A stretch of DNA of 49,603 nucleotides from Alcaligenaceae bacterium (GTDB taxonomy: Bacteria > Pseudomonadota > Gammaproteobacteria > Burkholderiales > Burkholderiaceae_B). Below are positions 9,034 through 18,207 of the stretch, piece by piece. The notes beneath the pieces were generated by a model that had not been told where the DNA came from, did not search any database, and saw only the letters and a list, made by a program, of their open reading frames with translations. Made by a program: the position numbers and the translations under genes. The stretch is from NCBI GenBank assembly GCA_013416445.1, contig JACCER010000025.1, positions 1 through 49,603 of the forward strand. Direction: 5' to 3'. How positions within the stretch are numbered: position 1 is the stretch's first letter; the number at the start of each line of letters is the position of its first letter.

Positions 9034-9345
9034 ATGTACGCGGTCATAAAAACCGGCGGCAAACAGTATCGTGTTGCTGCAGGTCAAAAACTAAAGATAG
9101 AACAGATACCGGCAGACATTGGGCAAGAAATCACGCTAGACCAGGTATTATCGGTTGGCGAAGGCGAACAATTAAAAATTGGTACGCCTTTGGTCGCCGG
9201 CGCCCTGGTTAAGGCAACAGTTCTTGCGCAAGGCCGCCACGACAAGGTAAAGATTTTCAAGATGCGTCGCCGCAAGCACTATCAAAAGCGCCAAGGCCAT
9301 CGTCAAAATTACACCGAACTCCGCATCGAAGCCATCACGGCCTAA
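9034..9345 (+). CDS. rplU: 50S ribosomal protein L21
   Basis: A 103-residue L21 beginning [14 protein letters not shown], with the C-terminal basic stretch [19 protein letters not shown] typical of the family. It binds 23S rRNA in the large subunit. The ATG at 9034 was chosen over an upstream in-frame one because it gives the normal N terminus and has AGGA nine bases before it. It is co-transcribed with rpmA 37 bases downstream. Confidence 0.98.
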   Translation: MYAVIKTGGKQYRVAAGQKLKIEQIPADIGQEITLDQVLSVGEGEQLKIGTPLVAGALVKATVLAQGRHDKVKIFKMRRRKHYQKRQGHRQNYTELRIEAITA

Positions 9346-9382
9346 CGATCGCTTTAACGGAATTGCTTAGCAGGAGCTAAAC

Positions 9383-9643
9383 ATGGCACAGAAAAAAGGC
9401 GGCGGCTCTACGCGTAACGGTCGCGACTCAGAATCGAAACGACTAGGTGTAAAGGCCTACGGCGGCCAAACGATTTCGGCAGGCTCGATCATCGTTCGCC
9501 AGCGCGGCACACAGTTTCACCCCGGCACTAACGTCGGTATCGGCAAAGACCACACCTTGTTTTCGCTGGTAGATGGCAAAGTTAAATTCGCCATTCGCGG
9601 CGCGCTTAACAAACGTACCGTCTCGGTCGTTGCTGCCGAATAG
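9383..9643 (+). CDS. rpmA: 50S ribosomal protein L27
   Basis: An 86-residue L27 beginning [20 protein letters not shown], whose N-terminal tail reaches the peptidyl transferase centre. The QRGTQFHPG block is present near residue 41. Length is normal. It follows rplU with an AGGAG site upstream of the ATG and is followed by a terminator-like hairpin before obgE, the usual rplU-rpmA-obgE order. Confidence 0.98.
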   Translation: MAQKKGGGSTRNGRDSESKRLGVKAYGGQTISAGSIIVRQRGTQFHPGTNVGIGKDHTLFSLVDGKVKFAIRGALNKRTVSVVAAE

Positions 9644-9663
9644 TCTTCGGCGCACAGCATTGC

Positions 9664-9697
9664 AAAAGCCCTGCCGCTAAAGGTGGGGCTTTTTTGT
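9664..9697 (+). terminator. Intrinsic terminator or attenuator after rpmA
   Basis: AAAAGCCCTGCC pairs with GGTGGGGCTTTT (two mismatches) around a six-base loop and runs into a T-rich tail. It lies about 20 bases after the rpmA stop and would reduce ribosomal protein transcription into obgE. Confidence 0.75.
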
Positions 9698-9702
9698 TTT
9701 AG

Positions 9703-10911
<1,209 letters not shown>

Positions 10912-10928
10912 GCTTAGCCACACCATCC

Positions 10929-12083
10929 ATGCCCGCCACTTCTGTAACGCAATCCGCCATCGCACAGGCTAAACGCCTGGTTGTCAAAGTAGGTTCATCG
11001 CTGGTCACCAACGAAGGCAAAGGGATCGATACTGCCGCCGTCTCCCAGTGGGCCGAGCAAATCGCCAGCCTGCATGCGCAGGGCAAGCAAATGGTGCTGG
11101 TATCCAGCGGCGCCATTGCCGAAGGCATGGCACGCCTGGGTTGGCCGCGCCGCCCCAACGCCATGCACGAATTGCAGGCCGCCGCTGCGGTCGGCCAGAT
11201 GGGGCTGATACAAGCCTACGAAGTGGCCTTTGCCAAGCATGGCATACGCACCGCCCAAATTTTGCTCACCCACGAAGACCTGGCCGACCGTCGTCGTTAC
11301 CTGAACGCACGCAGCACGCTTTATACCCTGCTGGGCCTGGGCGTGGTCCCCATCGTCAACGAAAACGACACCGTGGTCACCGACGAAATCCGCCTGGGCG
11401 ACAACGATACGCTAGGCGCGCTGGTCACCAACCTGATCGAAGCCGAAGCCCTGATCATACTTACCGATCAATCGGGGCTATACAGCGCCGACCCGCGGCA
11501 AAACCCTGATGCCGAATTCATCCAGCTGGGCCAAGCCGGCGACCCCGCCCTCGAAGCCATGGCAGGCGGCTCAGGCAGCAGCATAGGCACAGGCGGCATG
11601 CTGACCAAAGTGCTGGCGGCCAAGCGTGCTGCCAACAGCGGAGGCCATACCGTTATTGCATCGGGGCGCGAAGCCAACGTCTTACTGCGGCTGGCCCAAG
11701 GCGAACAAATCGGCACCGAATTGCGTGCCATATTGCCGGTACGCTCAGCGCGCCAACGCTGGCTGGCAAACCACCTGCGCCTGCGCGGGCGCATCACGCT
11801 GGACAACGGTGCCGTCCAGGCCCTGACACAAGGCCACAAAAGCCTGCTGGCCATTGGCGTTTGCGCGGTCGAAGGCGAATTCGAGCGCGGCGACGTCGTG
11901 GCATGCGTGGATCTGCACGGCGTAGAATGCGGCCGTGGCCTGATCAATTACTCATCTAGCGATACCCGCCGCATCATGCGCCAGCCCAGCAGCCGCATCG
12001 CTGAAATCCTGGGTCATATGTCGGATTCCGAACTCATGCATCGCGATAACATGGTGTTTGTGCGTCATGGGGGTGTTTCTTAA
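10929..12083 (+). CDS. proB: Glutamate 5-kinase
   Basis: A 384-residue glutamate 5-kinase, first enzyme of proline synthesis. The amino acid kinase domain starts with [11 protein letters not shown] near 17-27, has VSSGAIAEG near 59 and NENDTV near 145, and [15 protein letters not shown] near 225. A PUA domain fills the last 100 residues ([11 protein letters not shown] onward). It is 17 bases after obgE on the same strand, the common betaproteobacterial order. Feedback inhibition by proline is expected from the family. Confidence 0.97.
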   Translation: MPATSVTQSAIAQAKRLVVKVGSSLVTNEGKGIDTAAVSQWAEQIASLHAQGKQMVLVSSGAIAEGMARLGWPRRPNAMHELQAAAAVGQMGLIQAYEVAFAKHGIRTAQILLTHEDLADRRRYLNARSTLYTLLGLGVVPIVNENDTVVTDEIRLGDNDTLGALVTNLIEAEALIILTDQSGLYSADPRQNPDAEFIQLGQAGDPALEAMAGGSGSSIGTGGMLTKVLAAKRAANSGGHTVIASGREANVLLRLAQGEQIGTELRAILPVRSARQRWLANHLRLRGRITLDNGAVQALTQGHKSLLAIGVCAVEGEFERGDVVACVDLHGVECGRGLINYSSSDTRRIMRQPSSRIAEILGHMSDSELMHRDNMVFVRHGGVS

Positions 12084-12115
12084 CACGCCATGTTTTAAAG
12101 AACGAAGCGTATTCG

Positions 12116-12153
12116 TAGGTCGGATTACGCGTGCCAGTGCCGTAATCTGACAC
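12116..12153. repeat. REP-like palindrome, copy C
   Basis: TCGGATTACG (12120-12129) and CGTAATCTGA (12141-12150) form a stem with one mismatch, preceded by the flank GTAGG common to other copies. It lies just after proB and marks the left edge of the gene-free repeat region. Confidence 0.65.
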
Positions 12154-12212
12154 AGCTCCGTTGGTAAAAAAGCCTGGAGCATGCTCAGTTCAAAGGTTTA
12201 TAGCACTTGGCT

Positions 12213-12354
12213 ACGTTGTCTGGTTCTGGTGACGTTGTCTGGTTCTTATGACGTTGTCGGTTCTTATGACGTTGTCGGTTCTTATGACGTTGTCTGGTTT
12301 TTTATGACGTTGTCTGGTTTTTTATGACGTTGTCTGGTTTTTTATGACGTTGTC
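12213..12354 (+). repeat. Tandem array of eight 18-20 bp direct repeats
   Basis: The core ACGTTGTC recurs at 12213, 12232, 12251, 12269, 12287, 12307, 12327 and 12347. Units are 19, 19, 18, 18, 20, 20 and 20 bases long. The two 18-base units are identical (ACGTTGTCGGTTCTTATG), and the three 20-base units are identical (ACGTTGTCTGGTTTTTTATG). The eighth core runs directly into the left arm of the inverted-repeat element at 12349. The core resembles the outer end of the related element at 34.6 kb (TTACGTAGTTGTCCGGGG), so the array may be multiplied copies of an element end. No frame with coding character crosses it. Confidence 0.9.
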
Positions 12355-12532
12355 CGGGGTGGGTGAAGCTCAGTGCGGCACGGCGTGCTTTTTTCCGCGT
12401 CTGCCTCGTACAGCCGGGCGTCGGCCGAACTCGCTGCCGCTCAAACAGCGGCCGACGACACCCCCCGGCTTCCCTTCGTCAGCACGCGGCGCACGCCTAC
12501 CGCCGCACTGAGCTTCACCCACCCCGGACAAC
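12349..12532. mobile_element. 184-bp MITE-like element with 31-bp perfect inverted arms
   Basis: Arms 12349-12379 and 12502-12532 are exact reverse complements over 31 bases, starting GTTGTCCGGGGTGGGTGAAG. The loop holds a further 8-bp inverted repeat GTCGGCCG/CGGCCGAC (12420-12427 and 12449-12456). Beyond the right arm, TTGACCGGT at 12548-12556 and the intervening spacing match the flank of a second, shorter element at 34616-34692. No transposase is encoded. I read it as a non-autonomous repeat element; no target site duplication could be assigned. Confidence 0.6.
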
Positions 12533-12641
12533 TGCGTAATAGGAAACTTGACCGGTCTCACAGCCTGACGACCTGAGAGTCTGGTTTTACTTGCGCGGCT
12601 GGTTGGTATTGAAGGAGCTCGCCCAAATTTGGTTGATGCAA

Positions 12642-12860
12642 AAAGTCGGGTGTGTCGGGGGCTGTGCAGGCGCCTTGCGCAAGCCGTTACGGTCAGCGCC
12701 ATCGAGGGGGCAAGGCCGCGGCTGTCTGAGCCCGACGCTTGTCGGACCACTGGTCCGACCGGGCGAGTTCCGCGGACGCCTCGATGGCGCTGACAGTAAC
12801 GGGAACCCCGCCAGGGGCGCAGCGCGTGAAGCCGAAACAGCCTCCGACACACCCGACTTT
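12642..12860. repeat. 219-bp nested palindrome
   Basis: Three nested arm pairs are visible: outer 12642-12665 with 12837-12860 (23 of 24 match), middle 12684-12707 with 12779-12802 (23 of 24 match), and a perfect 19-base central palindrome at 12741-12759 (GTCGGACCACTGGTCCGAC). CCGCGG also flanks the centre on both sides. Transcribed from either strand it would fold into one long rod. Open frames through it are arginine-rich artefacts. It could be a second MITE-like element, a structured RNA or a protein binding site; the type is unknown to me. Confidence 0.7.
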
Positions 12861-12964
12861 CTCAAGAACGAAAAAATCGCACGCATTGATTCTATGACTA
12901 ATTGAGGCAACAGGTGCCCAACTACGCTCCTAGCGAAGCTAATTCGACCTACGCAGTAACGCTG

Positions 12965-13459
12965 TTATGTTTGCGCAGCAATGAACAGTGTTTCTTTCAC
13001 CTCTTCCATCACAACACAGCTTTTAGTCTGGGTTACCCCAGGCAAGCGCAGAAGGATATCGCCCAGCAAACTACGATATTGGCTGATTTCCTTGATGCGC
13101 GCCTTCACCAGATAGTCAAAATCACCCGACACCAGATGACACTCCTGCACCTGCGGTATGCATAGCACTTCACGACGAAAATCATCAAAAGTGCGATCTG
13201 ACTTGCTGGACATGGAAACCTCTACAAAAACCAGCAAACCAGCATCCAGCGCCGCCGGGTCCACCCTGGCGTAATAACCGGTAATCACGCCATCACGCTC
13301 CAACCTTTTGACCCTCTCGATACACGGCGTAACGGTAAGCCCAACACGCTCGGCCAGCTCTGTCATGGACATACGGCCATCACGCTGCAGCAGATCAAGA
13401 ATATTTCTATCAAGTTTATCTAATGTATAAACAGGATTTCTTTGTATACGCAACTTCAT
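12965..13459 (-). CDS. dadR: Lrp/AsnC-family regulator, DadR-like
   Basis: A 164-residue Lrp/AsnC protein: helix-turn-helix at about 20-60 (LDKLDRNILDLLQRDGRMSM, then LAERVGLTVTPCIERVKRLE) and a ligand-binding RAM domain from about 75 (GYYARVDPAALDAGLLVFVE). The start at 13459 gives the normal length and has GGAG close upstream; a longer frame upstream encodes a hydrophobic stretch foreign to the family. It is divergent from dadA, whose expression it probably activates in response to alanine or another amino acid (known for DadR; inferred here). A strong Lrp-type palindrome lies in the shared promoter region. Confidence 0.88.
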   Translation of the reverse strand: MKLRIQRNPVYTLDKLDRNILDLLQRDGRMSMTELAERVGLTVTPCIERVKRLERDGVITGYYARVDPAALDAGLLVFVEVSMSSKSDRTFDDFRREVLCIPQVQECHLVSGDFDYLVKARIKEISQYRSLLGDILLRLPGVTQTKSCVVMEEVKETLFIAAQT

Positions 13460-13512
13460 TTCTCCGGGATTTTGCCACCACAAACCCGCTAAAAAACGCG
13501 GCGTGGACACAA

Positions 13513-13527
13513 CAGCAATTATTGCTG
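13513..13527. promoter_or_regulatory. Lrp-type operator between dadR and dadA
   Basis: CAGCAATTATTGCTG is a perfect 15-base palindrome with a single central T. It agrees at 13 of 15 positions with the E. coli Lrp consensus YAGHAWATTWTDCTR as I remember it. It lies 54 bases before the dadR start and 120 before dadA, so it could serve both promoters. A second small palindrome GGCGATTGTCGCC is at 13597-13609. Confidence 0.6.
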
Positions 13528-13646
13528 AAAATGCGTACAAATAACTGATAAACAGCAGAAAAGCCTGAAAAGCCAACTTCTTTAGAAAAAAAGACTGGCG
13601 ATTGTCGCCTATCATCATAGAAACCAAACATGAATGGCTATTTATA

Positions 13647-14900
13647 ATGAAAATCATAGTCTTAGGTGCGGGTGTCGTCGGTGTCAGCAGCGCCTACTAC
13701 CTGGCCAAACAGGGGCACGAAGTCATCGTGCTAGAACGCGAGCCCGCTTCCGCGCTTGAAACCAGCTTTGCCAACGCAGGCCAAATCTCTTATGGCTACT
13801 CGTCGCCCTGGGCTGCCCCTGGGGTGCCGTTCAAGGCCATAAAATGGATGTTCGCCCAGCACCCTCCGCTATCCATCCGCCCCGACGGCAGCCTATACCA
13901 GTTGCACTGGATGTATCAAATGTGGCGCAATTGCACCGCCAGCCGCTACGCCGTCAACAAAGAGCGCCTGGTACGTATTTCCAGCTACAGCGGCACATGC
14001 CTTAGTGAACTGCGCGCCGCCATAGGCATACAATACGAAGGCCGCCAGCAAGGCACTTTGCAAGTGTTTCGTACCCAGCAACAGCTTGATGCCGTCGGGC
14101 AAGACATTGCCGTGCTGAAAGAAGCCGGCATGAGCTACGAACTGCTAACGCGCAACGACTTGCAAAAAGTCGAACCGGCCCTGGCCCATACACAAGACAA
14201 ACTGGTTGGTGGCTTGCGCCTGCCTGACGACGAAACCGGCGATTGCAATATTTTCACCACCCGCCTTGCCGAAGAAGCCGTCAAGCTAGGCGTGGATTTT
14301 CGCTACGGCGTCAACGTACAACAACTGCATGTGGGTGGCGGGCGTATCTCGGGCGTGCAGTGCAACAACCAGCTAATGCAAGCCGACGCCTACGTAGTGG
14401 CTTTGGGCTCTTATTCCACCACGCTGCTGAAACACGTGGAAGCCGTGCCGGTGTACCCTATGAAGGGTTATTCCATTACCGTGCCCATTGGCGATGAAAG
14501 CCGTGCGCCGGTTTCAACCTTGCTTGATGAAACCTACAAAATCGCCATTACCCGTTTCGATCAGCGCATACGCGTTGGAGGCATGGCTGAAATTGCCGGC
14601 TACGACCTCAGCCTGAACCCCAAACGCCAGAAAACCCTGGAAATGGTGGTAGACGACCTGTTCCCTGGTAGCCGCGCACCGGGCGATGTCTCGTTCTGGA
14701 CCGGGCTACGGCCCAAAACCCCTGACAGCACGCCTATTATTGGTGGTACCCGCTATAGCAACCTGTTCTTGAATACGGGGCACGGCACCCTGGGCTGGAC
14801 GATGGCTTGCGGCAGCGGGCAACTGCTGGCCGATATTGTATCGGGCAAGCCTACCGCCATACGCAGCGACGACTTGTCGGTGCACCGCTACCACCAGTAA
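13647..14900 (+). CDS. dadA: D-amino acid dehydrogenase
   Basis: A 417-residue FAD-dependent DadA. The N-terminal dinucleotide fold [20 protein letters not shown] is followed by the DAO-type acid residue in VIVLERE, and the C-terminal FAD contact region [16 protein letters not shown] is intact. It oxidises D-amino acids, typically D-alanine formed by a racemase, to 2-oxo acids and passes electrons to the respiratory chain at the inner membrane. The start was set at MKIIV, which gives the family length (about 416-434); an upstream in-frame ATG would add 15 atypical residues. A racemase gene (dadX) is not nearby. Confidence 0.93.
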   Translation: MKIIVLGAGVVGVSSAYYLAKQGHEVIVLEREPASALETSFANAGQISYGYSSPWAAPGVPFKAIKWMFAQHPPLSIRPDGSLYQLHWMYQMWRNCTASRYAVNKERLVRISSYSGTCLSELRAAIGIQYEGRQQGTLQVFRTQQQLDAVGQDIAVLKEAGMSYELLTRNDLQKVEPALAHTQDKLVGGLRLPDDETGDCNIFTTRLAEEAVKLGVDFRYGVNVQQLHVGGGRISGVQCNNQLMQADAYVVALGSYSTTLLKHVEAVPVYPMKGYSITVPIGDESRAPVSTLLDETYKIAITRFDQRIRVGGMAEIAGYDLSLNPKRQKTLEMVVDDLFPGSRAPGDVSFWTGLRPKTPDSTPIIGGTRYSNLFLNTGHGTLGWTMACGSGQLLADIVSGKPTAIRSDDLSVHRYHQ

Positions 14901-14934
14901 GCCGCAGCGCTTGCGCACCTGGGCCGGCCCGTAG

Positions 14935-15678
14935 TTATTGCAATACCGGCCCAGTAAACATGTACCCCCAACTGTGCAACGACTTCAATGGCGCGTCGGG
15001 GACGCCATGTGCGCGAAATTTGCGGCGCAGGCGGCTAACCAATAGCCCCAGGCGACCTTGCTTGCCCGTAGCAACGACAGTCAGCGCATAGCTGGCACTT
15101 ACCGCCTCAACGAGCAGTTCGTGCTTGGCACGCAACCCAGGCTGGGCAAACAAGGCGGATATGAAGGCACGTTCGCCTGTGGTCAGTGGAATACGCTGTT
15201 CCTGCGGACCAGCAAGCACCCAACCATGCTCTTGTAATTGCCAGCAGCCTTGCTGGACTGGCTCGGCAAACGCTGAAGAAGTGAAAGCTTCTCCCCCTAT
15301 GCGCGCCAGCAAGCGCAAAACAACAGCCAATAGCAGTTCAAAGGAAACGTCATCGCGACAGCAGTTGTCGGCCCCGCTTTGTATAAGCTGCAGGCTGGCG
15401 GTTTCCTTGTTTTCTGGAACCAGCGCCAATATGCCTATTGCCGGATACAAGGTACGCAAATACGAGGCAGCCACGCAGTTGTCGGGCTGCTTCCCTGCCA
15501 GCAGCACCAGTAATCGATTGCCGGCTTGCGCCAGATTGGCCTGTACGCCGCTATAAAGTTCCTGCAAGTGCAAACAGGATACAACCTTAAAACCGTGCGC
15601 CTGCAACAGCTTGGCGCGATGGCTACTTCTGGCGTCGGCCCGCCTGAGCTGAAGCAAAAGAATGATGGGGCTGAGCAT
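14935..15678 (-). CDS. OmpR-like winged-helix protein with degenerate receiver domain
   Basis: A 247-residue protein. Residues 1 to about 120 resemble a response-regulator receiver in outline (ILALVPENKETASLQLIQSG then ADN), but the strand that should carry the phosphorylated Asp reads RLLVLLAGKQ and has no acidic residue there, and the conserved Lys near the end is absent. Residues from about 150 carry an OmpR/PhoB-type winged helix (PLTTGERAFISALF, then SRLRRKFRAHGV and LKSLHSWGYMF). It probably works without phosphorylation. No histidine kinase is nearby. It is divergent from an XRE repressor with an AT-rich promoter region between. Target genes are unknown. Confidence 0.75.
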   Translation of the reverse strand: MLSPIILLLQLRRADARSSHRAKLLQAHGFKVVSCLHLQELYSGVQANLAQAGNRLLVLLAGKQPDNCVAASYLRTLYPAIGILALVPENKETASLQLIQSGADNCCRDDVSFELLLAVVLRLLARIGGEAFTSSAFAEPVQQGCWQLQEHGWVLAGPQEQRIPLTTGERAFISALFAQPGLRAKHELLVEAVSASYALTVVATGKQGRLGLLVSRLRRKFRAHGVPDAPLKSLHSWGYMFTGPVLQ

Positions 15679-15772
15679 AGTATTGGCTTAAATTTGATAA
15701 AAATATTTAAAATCAATTTATTACGATAATCTACACCAAATTATCACAAACGAAATTGATATTATTACCAAC

Positions 15773-15798
15773 GTGATTGATATAAATTGTTCAATCAC
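15773..15798. promoter_or_regulatory. Inverted repeat, probable operator of the XRE repressor
   Basis: GTGATTGA (15773-15780) and TCAATCAC (15791-15798) form an inverted repeat with a 10-base spacer, immediately ahead of the GTG at 15803. XRE proteins commonly repress themselves from such sites, and the location would also cover the divergent promoter of the OmpR-like gene. It overlaps an upstream GTG that would otherwise be a possible start codon. Confidence 0.45.
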
Positions 15799-15802
15799 AA
15801 AT

Positions 15803-16210
15803 GTGAACCACTTTGCCGAACGCCTCCGCCGTATTCGAGTCTTGCACAAATTAAGCCAAGCAGCGCTTGCCCAGGCTTGCGGCTTATCGCAAAGCGCAAT
15901 CGCCAATTACGAAAACGGCAGCCGCAAAACAGCCAAGAATATTTTCCAGCTTGCCGAGGTTCTGGGTGTCAACCCAACCTGGCTGGCTCAGGGCACCGGC
16001 CCCATGGAACCCATACCCAGGCTGGAACAGCAAACACCTTCGCCGCATCTTGTCAACGAATCTCCATTTCCCAGATCACTGGCGCCATGGCCTTTTCAAG
16101 GCATATCTCCCGATGAATACTGGTCACTGACCGAAGATAGCCGAGCCATTATTGAGAGCACGCTGGCCAGCCTGATCAAATCGCTGCAAGACAATTTATC
16201 GGAGTCGTGA
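15803..16210 (+). CDS. XRE-family helix-turn-helix regulator
   Basis: A 135-residue protein with a lambda/P22 repressor-like HTH at about 5-60: FAERLRRIRVLHKLSQAALA, GLSQSAIANYENGSR, then LAEVLGVNPTWLAQG. The remaining 70 residues are not recognised and lack a peptidase or LexA-like domain. The GTG at 15803 is preferred because the usual N terminus of the family is a few residues before FAERL and because an inverted repeat covers the alternative GTG at 15773, which would add ten residues. Neither start has a clear Shine-Dalgarno. It ends at a strong terminator shared with the OmpA-like gene. Confidence 0.75.
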   Translation: MNHFAERLRRIRVLHKLSQAALAQACGLSQSAIANYENGSRKTAKNIFQLAEVLGVNPTWLAQGTGPMEPIPRLEQQTPSPHLVNESPFPRSLAPWPFQGISPDEYWSLTEDSRAIIESTLASLIKSLQDNLSES

Positions 16211-16254
16211 GGATGGGGGCGAAACGCATCATCTGGCAAGTAGCCCATCAAACC

Positions 16255-16283
16255 AAAAAAGCGCCTCACAAGAGGCGCTTTTT
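16255..16283. terminator. Bidirectional intrinsic terminator
   Basis: A run of A, then GCGCCT (16261-16266), a six-base loop, AGGCGC (16273-16278) and a run of T. It is symmetric and sits between two convergent genes, so it can end both the XRE gene and the OmpA-like gene. A second small stem GCCGCT/AGCGGC follows at about 16293-16310. Confidence 0.9.
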
Positions 16284-16321
16284 ACTTCCTGGCCGCTATT
16301 TGCAAGCGGCAGGTTCAACAG

Positions 16322-16984
16322 CTATTTCTGGATGGCATACAAGAATAGCTCTACGCGACGGTTCATGGCCCGACCTTCAGCCGTGCCATTATCAGCGACA
16401 GGGCTACTGGGCCCACGCCCTTCGGCAGTCAGGTTGGAGGCTGGCACACCTTGTTGAGTCAGGTAATTGGCCACGGCACGCGCACGGTTAACCGATAAAG
16501 TCTGGTTGGTAGTGGCTGAGCCTGTGCTATCGGTATACCCTATGGACTTAGCCCGCAGCTCTGGATGCTGCACCAAAGCGCGCGAGACGCTGTCGAGCAC
16601 CGGCAGCAAAGCTGGCTTCAATGCGTACTTGCCAGTATCAAACGACACATTGCTGGGAATATTCACGCGCAAGGTGCCATCAGGCATTTCAGTGACATCT
16701 ACGCCCAGGCTGCTGGCGCCGGATTTTTCCACGTCGTTTTTGACACCAGCCCAGTTATAACCAACGATACCGCCCGCAACAGCACCTATACCTGCGCCTA
16801 TCATTGCCGCCTTGCTGCTATCGCCGATGAGCGCACCCAGTCCGGCCCCTACAGCAGCGCCGGCTCCTGCTCCAACGGCTGTTTTACCGCCAGTGCCCAT
16901 TTGGTCTAGATTGGCGCAACCCGCCATTAACGCCACAATCCCAATACACGATGCAATTCGGCTCGCACGCATAGATACTTTCAT
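16322..16984 (-). CDS. OmpA-family peptidoglycan-binding lipoprotein (YiaD-like)
   Basis: A 220-residue outer-membrane lipoprotein. A signal peptide ends in the lipobox LMAGC with lipidated Cys23. Residues about 33-75 are a glycine-zipper region rich in GAGAG and GAVAGG repeats, and residues about 110-218 are an OmpA-like domain (VSFDTGKYALKP, IGYTDSTGS, NQTLSVNRARAVANYL, NRRVELFL) that binds peptidoglycan. AAGGAG precedes the ATG at 16984. The YiaD type fits both the zipper and the domain order. It probably links outer membrane and cell wall. Confidence 0.9.
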   Translation of the reverse strand: MKVSMRASRIASCIGIVALMAGCANLDQMGTGGKTAVGAGAGAAVGAGLGALIGDSSKAAMIGAGIGAVAGGIVGYNWAGVKNDVEKSGASSLGVDVTEMPDGTLRVNIPSNVSFDTGKYALKPALLPVLDSVSRALVQHPELRAKSIGYTDSTGSATTNQTLSVNRARAVANYLTQQGVPASNLTAEGRGPSSPVADNGTAEGRAMNRRVELFLYAIQK

Positions 16985-17125
16985 GTAATTCTCCTTATCC
17001 CGTTGTAAGCAGCGCTTTATTCGCCACCAGCTATCCTAACAAGCGGCTGAAGCCTCAAGTGTTACATTTTGGTTCTGCTGGCGCTATTTTTACCGTTGTT
17101 GACATTAATACGCATAAGCGGGATG

Positions 17126-18124
17126 TTAGAACAGCTTGGCGCCTGAGACTTCCACAATTTCTTTGTACTTGGCCAGATCATGCTTGACCAATTCGGCAAA
17201 TTCTTCTGGTGTTGTCGGCTTGGATTCGGACCCCATGGTCAGCAAGTTCTTGCGTACCGCCGGATCTTGCAAGGCCTTGGTGTAGGCGGCGTTTAGCTTG
17301 TCGACAACCGCTTTGGGCGTGCCGCCGGTGGTGAACACGCCGAACCACGTGCCTAGATCAAACTTGTTTATGCCTGCTTGTTCCATGGTTGGCAAGTCGG
17401 GCAGCGCGGATGAGCGATTCAGGGTGGTCACCGCAAGGGCCTTGACCTTGTTGTCTGCAATTAACGGAGCAGCCGACGCCAGATTATCGAACATGAAATT
17501 AACCTGGCCGCTTAATAAGGCCAGCTTGGCGGGCGCCGCCCCGGCATAAGGTACATGTACCGTTTTAATGCCTGCCCGAACATTCAATAGTTCACCCGCC
17601 AAATGCCCTGCGCTGCCATTGCCACCGGATGCGAAATTTAGTTTATCGGCATGCTGCTTGGCATAAGCCACCAGATCCGACACCGAGTTGATATTGTTGC
17701 TTTGGGCGAATTCGCTATTCAGCACCAGTACATTGGGCACCGACGCCACCAAGGCTACAGGTGCGAAGCTTGTTACCGGATCGAAAGGCAGCTTTTCGTA
17801 CAGCCAGGGATTGATCGCATTAATGGCAACTGCACCCATGACCAGGGTATAGCCATCGGGATTGGCCTTGGCGGCAATGCTGGCCCCGATATTACCGCCC
17901 GCGCCCGGCCGGTTTTCGACAACGACGGTACCCAGATCAGGCTTGACTTTCTCGGCCAGCAAACGGGCCATGCCGTCCAATGGGCCACCTGGAGCATAGG
18001 GCACAATAAACGTAAGAGACTTGGACGGAAATTCTTCCGCAGCAGCCGGAACAACTGCGGATAAAGTCAAACAAGCCAACAAGGCCGCTGCAGTAGCTGG
18101 CCAGGATTTCAGTGCGGACAACAT
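17126..18124 (-). CDS. Tripartite tricarboxylate transporter receptor (Bug/TctC family)
   Basis: A 332-residue periplasmic binding protein of the Bug family, greatly expanded in Bordetella relatives. It has a signal peptide ending near AAAEEFPSK, then the signature TFIVPYAPGGPLDGMARLLA and VVENRPGAGGNIGA. The start at 18124 is preferred because GAGG lies nine bases upstream; an ATG six codons earlier has no site. No TctAB membrane genes are near, which is usual for Bug proteins. It lies 83 bases after the ABC ATPase gene on the same strand but its function is probably unrelated. Ligand is unknown. Confidence 0.88.
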   Translation of the reverse strand: MLSALKSWPATAAALLACLTLSAVVPAAAEEFPSKSLTFIVPYAPGGPLDGMARLLAEKVKPDLGTVVVENRPGAGGNIGASIAAKANPDGYTLVMGAVAINAINPWLYEKLPFDPVTSFAPVALVASVPNVLVLNSEFAQSNNINSVSDLVAYAKQHADKLNFASGGNGSAGHLAGELLNVRAGIKTVHVPYAGAAPAKLALLSGQVNFMFDNLASAAPLIADNKVKALAVTTLNRSSALPDLPTMEQAGINKFDLGTWFGVFTTGGTPKAVVDKLNAAYTKALQDPAVRKNLLTMGSESKPTTPEEFAELVKHDLAKYKEIVEVSGAKLF

Positions 18125-18207
18125 AAAGAAAGACCTCGTCATAAGATACTAAAAGCCATAACCCTACACTATTTACAACATAAGCGCGCCAAGAAGACAC
18201 GCAGCCG

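Larger units (their letters stand above)
12084..12964. other. Gene-free 881-bp repeat region between proB and dadR
   Basis: This is the only stretch over 300 bases without a gene. It contains, in order, REP-like copy C, the tandem array, the 184-bp inverted-repeat element, a short unassigned spacer (12557-12641), the 219-bp nested palindrome and a half copy of the REP-like repeat (AGCGAAGCTAATTCGACC near 12932). Its GC-rich frames lack recognisable domains. Insertions appear to have accumulated between two convergent transcription units, where they would do little harm. Confidence 0.75.

Noticed and set aside
12213-12354. CRISPR array
   Set aside because: The 18-20 base repeats are directly adjacent with no spacers, and no cas genes are present.
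12370-12852. Long open frame on the minus strand across the repeat region, and a 67-residue frame at 12373-12576 on the plus strand
   Set aside because: Both are rich in Arg, Pro and Ser and lie inside palindromic repeats; no domain is recognisable and composition fits GC-rich repeat DNA read as protein.
13460-13657. N-terminal membrane extension of the DadR-like regulator
   Set aside because: The hydrophobic stretch is AT-rich promoter DNA in frame; the ATG at 13459 gives the standard Lrp length and overlaps no operator.
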